From positions 2,961,407 through 3,025,406 of the forward strand of contig SCFE01000009.1 in the NCBI GenBank assembly GCA_004352715.1: 64,000 bases of DNA. The letters run 5' to 3'. The notes beneath the pieces are model-generated. The model worked only from the letters and a program-made list of their open reading frames with translations, was not told where the DNA came from and searched no databases. Source of the DNA: Hofstenia miamia. Its lineage: Eukaryota > Xenacoelomorpha > Acoela. Shown piece by piece: positions 54,487 to 64,000 of this stretch (within the stretch, counting starts at the first letter, position 1; each line of letters opens with the position of its first letter). The position numbers and the translations under genes are program-made.

Positions 54487-54988
54487 CTATATTTTTATTT
54501 TACTAAATTCTAATACAATACAATATACATTATCACCATCAGTCACGATTTCCATGTCATTGTTGAGAAATAGTTTTTTATTTACCAGAGTCTTGTAATT
54601 CCCACCCAATGCATTGGCATAATGTTTGGGTAGGAAATAGTGAAAACCATTATCCAGTTTTATCTTTACCACAGTACCATATCTCATGTTCAGCTGAACA
54701 ACATCCTTGATTGTTAGCCATAGTTTTTTTGGTAGTTTGCTAGCTGGACTCACTTTGAAAAAATACAGGTTGATGGTTGGGAATTAACATCATTTAAGTG
54801 TTGTAAAACATGGTCATCCTCACTCATGTTGGGGAAGACAATCACATTATTATTGACTATAGGACGTCTTTGTTTATGTTGAGTCTTGTGTTTTTCTTTT
54901 ACAGGCACAGGTGGTGGGGACATCATCTCATGTGTTAGCGGGTTATAGCCATGCAATGGTGGTGGGGTTCTGCATAGTTCATCAAATA
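54487..54988 (-). pseudogene. FLPKHY-motif small protein (minus-strand paralogue), element B, frameshifted, 5' end in gap
   Basis: The stop side is at 54487. The domain part reads LTIKDVVQLNMRYGTVVKI, KLDNGFHYFLPKHYANALGG and LVNKKLFLNND. Upstream, after a frameshift near 54750, comes MSEDDHVLQHLNDVNSQPS and a basic/proline-rich part (VKEKHKTQHKQRRP, PPPVPVK) running into the N gap at 54989. About 75% identical to the gene at 15-569. It is paralogous to, but on the opposite strand from, 52386-52785. Confidence 0.7.
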
Positions 54989-55988
54989 NNNNNNNNNNNN
55001 NNNNNNNNNNNNNNNNNNNNNNNNNNNNNNNNNNNNNNNNNNNNNNNNNNNNNNNNNNNNNNNNNNNNNNNNNNNNNNNNNNNNNNNNNNNNNNNNNNNN
55101 NNNNNNNNNNNNNNNNNNNNNNNNNNNNNNNNNNNNNNNNNNNNNNNNNNNNNNNNNNNNNNNNNNNNNNNNNNNNNNNNNNNNNNNNNNNNNNNNNNNN
55201 NNNNNNNNNNNNNNNNNNNNNNNNNNNNNNNNNNNNNNNNNNNNNNNNNNNNNNNNNNNNNNNNNNNNNNNNNNNNNNNNNNNNNNNNNNNNNNNNNNNN
55301 NNNNNNNNNNNNNNNNNNNNNNNNNNNNNNNNNNNNNNNNNNNNNNNNNNNNNNNNNNNNNNNNNNNNNNNNNNNNNNNNNNNNNNNNNNNNNNNNNNNN
55401 NNNNNNNNNNNNNNNNNNNNNNNNNNNNNNNNNNNNNNNNNNNNNNNNNNNNNNNNNNNNNNNNNNNNNNNNNNNNNNNNNNNNNNNNNNNNNNNNNNNN
55501 NNNNNNNNNNNNNNNNNNNNNNNNNNNNNNNNNNNNNNNNNNNNNNNNNNNNNNNNNNNNNNNNNNNNNNNNNNNNNNNNNNNNNNNNNNNNNNNNNNNN
55601 NNNNNNNNNNNNNNNNNNNNNNNNNNNNNNNNNNNNNNNNNNNNNNNNNNNNNNNNNNNNNNNNNNNNNNNNNNNNNNNNNNNNNNNNNNNNNNNNNNNN
55701 NNNNNNNNNNNNNNNNNNNNNNNNNNNNNNNNNNNNNNNNNNNNNNNNNNNNNNNNNNNNNNNNNNNNNNNNNNNNNNNNNNNNNNNNNNNNNNNNNNNN
55801 NNNNNNNNNNNNNNNNNNNNNNNNNNNNNNNNNNNNNNNNNNNNNNNNNNNNNNNNNNNNNNNNNNNNNNNNNNNNNNNNNNNNNNNNNNNNNNNNNNNN
55901 NNNNNNNNNNNNNNNNNNNNNNNNNNNNNNNNNNNNNNNNNNNNNNNNNNNNNNNNNNNNNNNNNNNNNNNNNNNNNNNNNNNNNNNN
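54989..55988. other. Assembly gap, exactly 1000 N
   Basis: Fixed-size gap between elements B and C. Confidence 0.95.
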
Positions 55989-55999
55989 TGGAGGAGTGG

Positions 56000-57445
56000 T
56001 TTTAATGACTCACTTACTTGAAAATGTTGATTGACAGCTCACTAATGGATTTTCAGTGACGTCACATACTTGATATTTTTAAGTGTACCAACTAATGGAT
56101 TTTCATTTAGTGATTCATGACACTTTTAATTGATTTTCATCGTGATTCATTTACATGTTGGGGCCAATTTACATTTACATACATTTTTTGGCATAATGTT
56201 TTTTATGACTAATTTCATTGTTTGTGAATATACATGGCTATATCACATGTTACACTCACTTACATACATTACACTTCTTTTGTTAATATACCTCCTTATA
56301 ACACATTACACTTTGTTTTTGTCCATGATTTTGGATGATTGCACGTACAGTGTAATTTGGGAACATTCAAAAAACTGCATTTCGTTTTTGTCAAAATTCT
56401 TGTTAGCACATTTTATCATATCACGTTTTTTTCAACCAATAAATATTTTTCATAATTTTGATAGCTTGCAAGTACAATGTTTAACTCACTTTTTGGGAAT
56501 TTTTTTCAAAAAGTCTTCACTTTGTTTTCTTTCAAAAAGTCTTCACTTTGTTTTCAAAACACACTATTTCACTTACAAAAACAACTTTTTTCGTTTCTAA
56601 ACAAGCAAACTATTTTAACCCATTTCCAATAATTCGTATGGAAAATATTAAAAATATAGTTAAACAAAAAGAGATCACAATCCACTCTAATAAAAAAGCA
56701 TAGAATTTTATAGGTAATAGTAAAAATGTAATGACTAGTGTATGTGTTAAAAAACAAAACTAATTTTAAACTATTTTGTTAATACACGTGGAAAATATTA
56801 AATGTAGAAATTAAACAAAAGAGATCGCAATTCAATGTAATAAAAAATGCATGTTACATGTTAAAAACGAATTTCATCAATTTCCAAAATATAAAACCAG
56901 ATATTTAAGTGAGCATGGTAAAGCCCACATTTTAAAAACAAGACAAAATACATGTATATTATACATGTTCCACTTATAATGATGGTAAATTACACTATTA
57001 AATTTGTCTATTGTATTAGTTTATCATCGCCAATGTTGATGTGAGTTCATATATTGTCGTCAACCACCGTCTTCATTTCCCATGCACAGATAATTTTTCG
57101 ATGAGAGTTGTTCATCTGATGGAGGGTTACAAGAGTCAAGAATCACACAACATCCAACAAAATATATCTAAGTGTGATATAAGAGTTATGCATCCACAAA
57201 ATTAAAATGGAGAATAATTATGCCATGGGCATATGCAAATAATAATAAAGATTTTTTATAGACACTCTCTTTTGGCATATGTAATATCAAATTAACACAG
57301 TATTATTGTAAGCCAGAGAAATTGATATTAACAAATATAAAGGGTAATACGTCCCATGATTGATTTAATTGCCTCCTATGGTTAACATTGGTGTAATTCC
57401 ACTTTCCACACTGAACATAATACATTGAGATCAGAGTTAACTGGC
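56000..57445. repeat. Left-terminal and conserved non-coding region of element C
   Basis: 56000-56770 resembles 37.72-38.24 kb moderately, with an internal partial duplication (about 56637-56700 and 56780-56850, ATGGAAAATATTAAA...AAAGAGATC). 56770-57445 is the ~95% identical block described for element A. No coding frame of substance; a hydrophobic 156-codon frame at 56130-56600 is low-complexity and T-rich and is not called. Confidence 0.65.
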
Positions 57446-57890
57446 TTTATTGTGAGATACCTTTTAATGTCAAAGTGGAAAAATAGAGCAGTAAGCACAA
57501 TTGTCTAAAAGCTGAACAAAAATGCTTTTAACGTAAAATTATCTGTACCAAGTTGTATGGCTTCTCAAAAGCTCCTAGCAATGATAACAGCAAAATTGGA
57601 TTTCTAATGCAATTCCCACCATCTGCTTTATGGAGTGTATGTTGAGAGAAAGCATGTGCAATATATTGCAAAAAAATATGTGCTAAACTCCAAGTTAACT
57701 AGAGAGAGAGAAATCAATGCCTACCATTATTTCTTTGCAATTATACATGCACACAGTGGAGGGTTGAATGTATGTGAATTGAGAAGTTAACAAACAGTGC
57801 ATTAGATAGCAATAGAACATGCACTCAGTGAAATGTTTATAGCACTTTAGCATAGAGACATTCTTCAATCAATAAACCAAATAGTAGAAG
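57446..57890. other. Element C non-coding, unique relative to A
   Basis: Similarity to element A ends at about 57445. No gene or clear repeat in this stretch. Confidence 0.5.
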
Positions 57891-58270
57891 GTGAAGCTAA
57901 ATATTTCCATTAATTTCTTATATATTAAAATATACATACACTTGTTGTTGGAGGAATTTACATAGAGAGGCATCTTTTTCATTCAATACAACTGGACATT
58001 GTAAAAATAGTGAGAATGTGAGCTAAATATTTTCATTAATTTCTTATATGTGAAAAACTATTATACTTTTGTTATGATGGGGGTTCAGCATAGAGGCGTT
58101 TTTTTCAATTGATGAAGTATGATGAAATGACAGGAGGCAGAGCTGAATATTTCCATTAATTTCTAATATATTAAAATATACATATGCTTTTGTGGTGGTG
58201 GAAATTTAAGCCAGAGGTGGACTTTGCACAAATGTATGGATGAAATAAAGGAAATTCATTGTGTGGAAAA
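57890..58270. repeat. Array of ~125-bp degenerate units, element C
   Basis: GCT(A/G)AATATTT(C/T)CATTAATTTC recurs at about 57894, 58020 and 58143, with a shared unit tail (CATAGAGGC...TTTTTCA(A/T)T). Same position and nearly the same period as the array in element A, but different sequence. Confidence 0.6.
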
Positions 58271-58569
58271 GATGAAAAATATTTACAACATCTAAGCAAG
58301 TAAAACATTGCTAACAATAAATTGACCAATTCCATTTACCATATACAGAAACTTGGAGCGACTATGGAGGCAGAGAAAGATGGCAGAGGCAATTCACTAT
58401 CATGGATCTAGGAAATAATTATTAAATTTGTGTGCAAAATATTTTTCATATACCTAAACAAGGTCATTTGCTGCTACTGCTTGTAGATGGTTCATTTATA
58501 GACTGTTTAATTGAAGATTGTGGAATATTGAAATGGAAAATTAGTAAAAAAATACATGTAAATTTGGTC

Positions 58570-61500
58570 TATACCTTTATGACCAAATGGCAAACTTTGG
58601 TAATGATCCACCAGATATCTCTTATCATCTTAGGGTGTTAGTGCCACTTTGTTCATCCTCTTGGTAGAGATATCATGGTTATGACTGCAAATCATCACCA
58701 TTTCTCTCCTTAGAATTTCTTCACCATCCAAAATGCATTTGAAGATGTTGAAATTCAATGTCTTTTTCACAATACCCATAACTCCTTTTGCACTAGATTT
58801 AAAGTTGACACCCCCACTATTTGCACATATATATTGGATGGAATACTTTTTCAATTTTAACACCACCATCTGTGTTAGTATTCTGCCAGCCAGCTCATCC
58901 TTCACCTTTAAATAAGTTTTCTTATTTGTCTCACTAAACAAAAGTGAATCTTTCAGATAATTTGAAAAGTCAAAATGGCTGGCTATTGCTGGCAATTCAG
59001 CATATAAATTTTTACATACAGGAGAGAGTCTGTGTTGCTGTATAATAGGGAAATTTGATTCTTAAAAGCCTCCTTCATAACATCATAGTGGAATTGAAAC
59101 ATTTGTAATTTGGACACATCTAAAATAGTTTGATCAATATAATTTGGTTTTGTCCACTTGATCTCTTTATGCCATAACATGACCTGCACTAGGTTTTTGG
59201 AAATTATATTGAATGACTTAAATTTGGGTTTCTTAATTAATTTTTCAGCAGCCTCCTGATTACCAACAAACTTGACTATGCATTGTTTTCTGAGAGATTC
59301 CATAGTCTTCCCTAATACCATGTTTGACATATAAAAATTCTTTTCAAAGTCATTCTTAGCAGCTTTTCTTTTCATTGTGTTTAAATCAATGTAGGGCTTT
59401 AAAAATTGTGATTGTGGGAACTGCAATGCTTTGTGGAATTTTGTCACTTTTAGACCCTGTGCAATATAAAATTTGAGAACTTCATAATGTACTACATATT
59501 CTTTTTTATTNGAAATTATATTGAATGACTTAAATTTGGGTTTCTTAATTAATTTTTCAGCAGCCTCCTGATTACCAACAAACTTGACTATGGAATGTTT
59601 TCTGAGAGATTCCATAGTCTTCCCAAATACCATGTTTGACATTAATTTATAAAAATTCTTTTCAAANTGCAATATAAAATTTGAGAACTTCATAATGTAC
59701 TACATATTCTTTTTTATTGAAAAATGTTTGCATTAATTTTGGTACTTTTCCCATCCTTAAATTTAACGCAATTTTTATATGTTTTTGGTATGGGGACAAC
59801 AATTCATCACCCACACACATTTTATACAGAGCTAATGGATAATCAGAGTGTTCTCCATGTAGAGGAGAGGGATAATGTAGGTCAACCATAACCAGATAGC
59901 CTCTGTCTGCCTCTGATGGTGTAGCAAGTATATTTTCTAGACTCTCATCTGTCCAGCATAGGCCTCCAGTGGGTAAAAACTCACACATAGAAGCTCCATA
60001 CAATGAATTCATGTCTAAAAAGAGAGAATATGTGGAGTCTTTCCCACTATCATAACCCTCCACCATTGGGTTATTTGCTTTAAAATAGCGACTTGAATAA
60101 ATGCTGGACATGCCTCCTCTAATTCCATTTTCAATAAATTCCAGCTGATCCAGATTGGCAATAGGGTCCAATGACGTCTGTGTGTACTTCAGCATTGCAT
60201 TCCAGCTATAATTTGAAATTGTGAAGAAGTGCACAGGGTCTAGCTTGTACATTTCCATGCTCTCCAACCTAAATTCTCTAATTACATCGCCAAGTAAGAG
60301 GGTGTCTGCCTCCAAATAATTGTCATGGTAGTCTTTAAGTGTCTGACAGCCTCCTTTTACCCAGGTATGTTCCTGCTCAAAGTCCAGTTCTTCCTGTGTT
60401 ATAGAAATTTCCCCAGTCAATCAGTTCTTCCAGTGGACCAAGTCTGGAAGCTCTGTATCGTTAAATTTCTCAAAACTATCTAAATAATCATAACACAGCA
60501 CACCTTTTCCTCTGCTGAATGCCTCTGCTTTTCCATCATTCATGCCTGCGTGTAAAAATTTATAATTATCACTTCAAATGTTCTTTGTTAGGTTGGAGAG
60601 ACTATCTGTTATAAAATGATAAGAGTCTAGTAATCACAATTCTTCATACAAACATTTACTAACACCATTTTTATCTTTATAATGTTGTACAGGAATTGAT
60701 AAACTAAGTGACAACATGTTTTCACTAGTGCAGGGAATACAACTTAATTTTTTGCCTTCCTTCAATTTCAAAGTTTTCAATAAAATATGGAAGTCATAAT
60801 GGGAAGTGTTATGTGCAAATATAGGGGTGAAATTGGATGATCTATGCAAAATATTACAGTCACTATGAGCAATACCTCTAATTTTACCACTATAGTGACA
60901 ATGGTCTATTACTTTTTTCAAAGTTGCCTCAAATGGTTTTTTGCAAAATACACAGGATGTTGCATTCACCAGCATTCTTGTTCATTCATCATGTGTAATT
61001 TGAAGTGTGTGATTCTTCTGCTTAGCCTCAAATGACTCATATGCAATTTTTCTAAAGCATTTCCACGCCTCTGACAGACATTCCTTGACAGAAAAAACTC
61101 TGGAATAAAGCAGCTCCTTCTCCATCGTAGTGGCAATGCAAATACCAGAGGGTCTCTGCCTCACTTCCTGAACAGTGTAGCTAGTGGCTGGATTAGGTAG
61201 GGGACCATAAACCTTTTCCAAAATCATTTCAATATCAAGTGTGGCCATCATTGGTATGAAGTTTTTGCCCATAATTTTTAAACTCAAATTTTTCCAACTG
61301 ACTGAGGAATGTAATTTCAGGTTCAGTGGATCCACTATATTTCTTCTGATGCTTTGCCAAATTTGCACTAGTTTCAAAACCAGATATACATTTTGAACAG
61401 AAGAACACATTTTTATGAGTCTTAATAAAATATAGACAGGTGTTCAAATTTCGCTAAGGCCACATAATGACTATTTCCACCTCCTTCAATTAATAATAAA

Positions 61501-62437
61501 TTTGCATTTTTCTCATAGTCCTTCTCTGATATGTATGCAGGAACCAAATTCTGATCATTAGCATTTAGAGTGTAAACACTGACTTTTATTTGGTTGAGGT
61601 CTTCAAACACACAGACATTTACAGATAGTGGGAAAGATAGACCATTAACATTTAAAGCACTTGTTTAAAAGAGTTACTCTACTTCTATCTTTAACTTCTG
61701 GGTGTAGATATGCTAAAACTGCATACAAAAAACAGTGGTTGGATTCGCCACTTTTCAGATTTACAAGGAAATTGTTCTTCTTTAGATAATCTGGTAGTGG
61801 GATAAATGTTCCAGTGTGGGTTAGTCTATACTTGGCAATACATAGACCTATGCTGTTTATATTTCTCACCACCCAGTTTGATCCAATATTTGCATAAATG
61901 CTAATGTAATTTGCAAGTTCATTTATCATGTAAGAATATGTTGCCTCACAAAGTCTGATATGAAACACAGAGGAAGGTTTGCTTGTAGGGTGCAAAATGA
62001 CTTGCTTCTCTTCATCTCCATCTGTTCACAATAGGTTGACCTCAGAAGTTAAATATACTTTGGCAGAGTAATGCTTGGCCACGTCCTCTTTAATAAATTT
62101 CACAATAGACAGGTGGGCAAGATGAAATGGTGAATAAATGTCCACTGCATTTAATTGCTGGCTCTCAAAACAGGAAAAGCTTCCCTTACATGCTGTATTA
62201 GTCTTATGCAAATTAATCTCATTGATGGAAGGTGGTGCTGATCATTCATGAACAACTGTAATGTGTTCAGAAAACTATTTCTCATTATGGAAGAATAATT
62301 TGCATTCAGTGCATAGATACACCCATGATTTTTTATGTTTCCTATTTATATGACCTTCTAATGCATGGGTTTTTGGGCTACTATATGTGCAATGAGCACA
62401 TTGAAAAATGAGGGGTTGACCAACACTGCTTGTAGAA
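58570..62437 (-). pseudogene. Element C polymerase gene, exon 3: C2H2 fingers plus family-B DNA polymerase
   Basis: After acceptor TTTAG (62438-62439): C2H2-type fingers IFQCAHCTYSSPKTHALEGH and LCTECKLFF. Then a conserved N-terminal domain (SNHCFLYAVLAYLHPE), a third finger (FFCSKCISGFETSANLAKHQ), exonuclease motif TLDIEMIL (about 61.23 kb), and endonuclease-VII-like zinc motif CVFCKKPF...DHCHYSGKIRGIAHSDCN (about 60.85-60.96). Palm motif A is DMNSLYGASM (about 60.0), motif B KLMSNMVFGKTMESL (about 59.6), motif C YSNTDSLLY (about 59.03). The tail KRMNKVALTP is followed by an in-frame TAA (58630-58632) and then DDKRYL-like residues. Many stops and frameshifts (e.g. TGA at about 60420). Motif C has Asn for the first Asp. 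The region 59.2-59.72 is disturbed by N-flanked duplications. Confidence 0.85.
59200..59718. repeat. N-flanked partial duplications inside polymerase C
   Basis: 59512-59666 repeats 59200-59350 (few mismatches and a 6-bp indel) and is bordered by single Ns at 59511 and 59667. 59668-59718 repeats 59460-59510 exactly. This looks like alternative contig ends or haplotypes placed in series; the apparent double motif B in the protein is therefore unreliable. Confidence 0.75.
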
Positions 62438-63626
62438 CTAAATTTAAAATTTTTTAGCAAAGTGGGAATGGAAGGACAGTTGTTATATTTAAAGAGTAGT
62501 ATGCATTTTTGGAAAAAAGTATTTACATTGGTGACAGCTTACTCAATGCAAAAACACACTAATTTTTTTTCATCACAAATATGTATAACAACATTATAGG
62601 TGAAAATGGCATTGCATTGTAATCAGTAATAACCAAATAAAAAATCATATAATATGCAGGCATTATTTAAAACAAAATTAAATTAAGCTAAATAAATAAG
62701 TGGTAACACCTCATATTTTTTTAAAACTCTTTTAAATAAAATTACATTTAACTAAATAAATAACATCTCAATCACCCCAAAAAAACAGGGTGTTAGATAA
62801 AAAATTGACAGTGTAATGTAAAATAGATATTTATGCATTCAACAGTAAAAATAGACAATCAATAATGATAACTTTCTCATTAATTACATTTAAAATGTGT
62901 ATTGAGGAAACATGGAATGTCTAATGGAGCATGCAAGACACTTTTTAAAAAATAATTATGCAATTATAAAAATATGTAGAGAGAGAGAAGAGAATCTTAT
63001 AGCATGTTAACTTAATTATACTGCAAATGAGGAGACATGCAATGTTCTATAGTAAATGAAAAGTATAAATTGACATTTTAACAAATAAATTGAGTATTCA
63101 CCCAAAATGGAAATTATTTAAAATAGATGGTGTATTGAAAACATTTATAAAACACATATTCAGTAAAAAATCAAATAATACACATGCATGTTTAAATGAA
63201 ATTACATTTTAACAAATAAACAAGTGTTAACATTCTGTAAGAGTGTGGATTTAGAATGCCAAAAATAATAAATCACACACCTGTGTAATTTCAAGGATTT
63301 GTTCTAGTATCAACAATAAAATTTGCAAAATACATCTGCAAAGTTTTAAAATCTCATTAATTAAAAATCAGTAATTGTTTTCAACAAAATTGTAAATGTG
63401 TTTTATTTTTAAAAAAATAAATAATGGCTAGGAAATAGCCCTGTGACAATTAAAATAAATGCTTTCAAATTAAAAAAACATTGACAATCATATTGGATTA
63501 CTTAAAATGTAAAAACTCTATTGTGTTTTTAAAACATAAAAGATGGCAAACACAAAAATCATGCTATAGCATACTCACATAGTATTGTTTTTGGCAAACA
63601 CAAAAATCATGCTATAGCATACTCAC
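62438..63626 (-). other. Element C polymerase intron 2
   Basis: AT-rich, containing one well-preserved hairpin motif (CACCCC...CAGGGTG then TTAGATAAAAAATTGACAG, about 62770-62815). The 48-bp unit GGCAAACACAAAAATC... is tandemly duplicated at 63545-63592 and 63593-63640, which also duplicates the exon 2 splice donor. Confidence 0.55.
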
Positions 63627-63826
63627 ATGGTATTGTTTTGTTTGTGGAAACATTGTTAGCAGCCTGGATGTTGTTTATGCCCAATGTGTTAGGTTGATTG
63701 TCTCCACAACCAATTTGAGTGCCTTCACATTCTACCATCATTTTGTTGACCCATTCTTCAAAATTTTGTGACCATTCCTTGAAAATTTCCAGAGTTTGAT
63801 CACACTCTTCCAGAATATTGTAAAAG
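63627..63826 (-). pseudogene. Element C polymerase gene, exon 2
   Basis: Acceptor TTTTAG|CTTTTAC, donors ACCAT|GTGAGT (63627) or ACTAT|GTGAGT (63579). Open: FYNILEECDQTLEIFKEWSQ, NFEEWVNKMM, then an Asn-rich tail. Homologous to exon 2 of A and B, but the phase at either donor is off by one relative to exon 3, so the gene is probably frameshifted here too. Exon 1 lies beyond the window. Confidence 0.55.
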
Positions 63827-64000
63827 CTAAAAACATTTGTTTAACTCATTTAAAAATAGTTTATGAATTATTATAACAAGGTGTAGCATAAAAACCCTTT
63901 TTGTTTTTTAAAAAAATGAAAAACACTCATTAGATATTTTATATTATAATGAGTTGCAACATAAAAAACTGATTAGTAATTTGTTACATTGTATAATAAA
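63827..64000. other. Element C polymerase intron 1, window edge
   Basis: AT-rich; matches the intron 1 sequence of A (45.90-46.07) and B (51.22-51.39), e.g. GATTA(A/G)TAATTTGTTACATT. Confidence 0.5.

Larger units (their letters stand above)
49216..54988 (-). mobile_element. Polinton-like element B, left-truncated
   Basis: Colinear with 43.17-48.07 kb of element A at roughly 90% identity. It starts abruptly inside the polymerase gene, so the catalytic half is missing. It retains polymerase exons 1-2 and the N-terminal part of exon 3 (minus), the plus-strand FLPKHY-motif gene, the 88-aa orphan, and the minus-strand FLPKHY-motif gene that runs into the gap at 54989. Its right end and the start of element C must lie in or beside that gap. 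Confidence 0.7.
55989..64000 (-). mobile_element. Polinton-like element C, continues past the window
   Basis: Left end near 56.0 kb (TTGATTGACAGCTCACTAAT), then the conserved non-coding block (56770-57445), a ~125-bp repeat array (57.89-58.2), the polymerase gene on minus (58.6-62.44), intron, exon 2 (63627-63826) and more beyond 64000. Same layout as element A but a distinct polymerase subfamily (about 65% protein identity). Confidence 0.7.

Noticed and set aside
56130-56600. 156-codon hydrophobic frame as a membrane protein
   Set aside because: The T-rich non-coding strand of element C's terminal region gives Phe/Leu/Ile runs; the matching region in element A has no such frame.

Overview
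The window is eukaryotic, from an invertebrate animal genome (phylum not fixed; an arthropod is plausible). It is very AT-rich, has GT-AG introns, carries one conserved ciliary gene spread over 20 kb, and is crowded with animal-type DNA transposons. Scaffold gaps lie at 11368-11497, 15140-16139, 19888-19961, 44762-44807, 48076-49075 and 54989-55988, with single Ns at 32384, 59511 and 59667.

Left part (1-23.3 kb). The first ~1.2 kb is the end of a Polinton/Maverick-like element. The only confident host gene is IFT122 on the minus strand (3697-23305). I could place seven exons whose splice sites and phases close perfectly: 3606 nt, 1201 aa. Intron 1 (8.2 kb) is a transposon graveyard holding a deleted mariner relative, a TA-flanked MITE, an unclassified transposase-like frame, an almost intact-ended Tc1-like element and a piggyBac fragment. 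All recognisable transposase frames there run antisense to IFT122.

Middle part (23.3-37.7 kb). A pogo/Tigger-like element sits inside a Tc3-like transposase, and removing it with one TA restores the outer reading frame. After that come long AT-rich stretches without genes, two inverted-repeat elements (30.9 and 32.6 kb) and a second piggyBac remnant.

Right part (37.7-64 kb). This is a cluster of related Polinton-like elements: A (about 37.67-49.2), B (49.2-55.0, truncated) and C (56.0 to the window end). They carry a family-B (protein-primed type) DNA polymerase gene with N-terminal C2H2 fingers and an endonuclease-VII-like zinc motif. That gene has two upstream exons with conserved lengths and phases. 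They also carry two small paralogous proteins sharing an 'FLPKHY' motif on opposite strands and an 88-residue orphan. I see no integrase, capsid, packaging ATPase or protease gene in the visible sequence. Both readable polymerase subfamilies have Asn in place of the first catalytic Asp of motif C. All polymerase copies are broken.

Assembly quality matters here. An 18-base exact Tn5/Nextera mosaic-end sequence lies at 22404-22421, and several Ns sit between duplicated sequence, so some apparent repeats are probably assembly artefacts.
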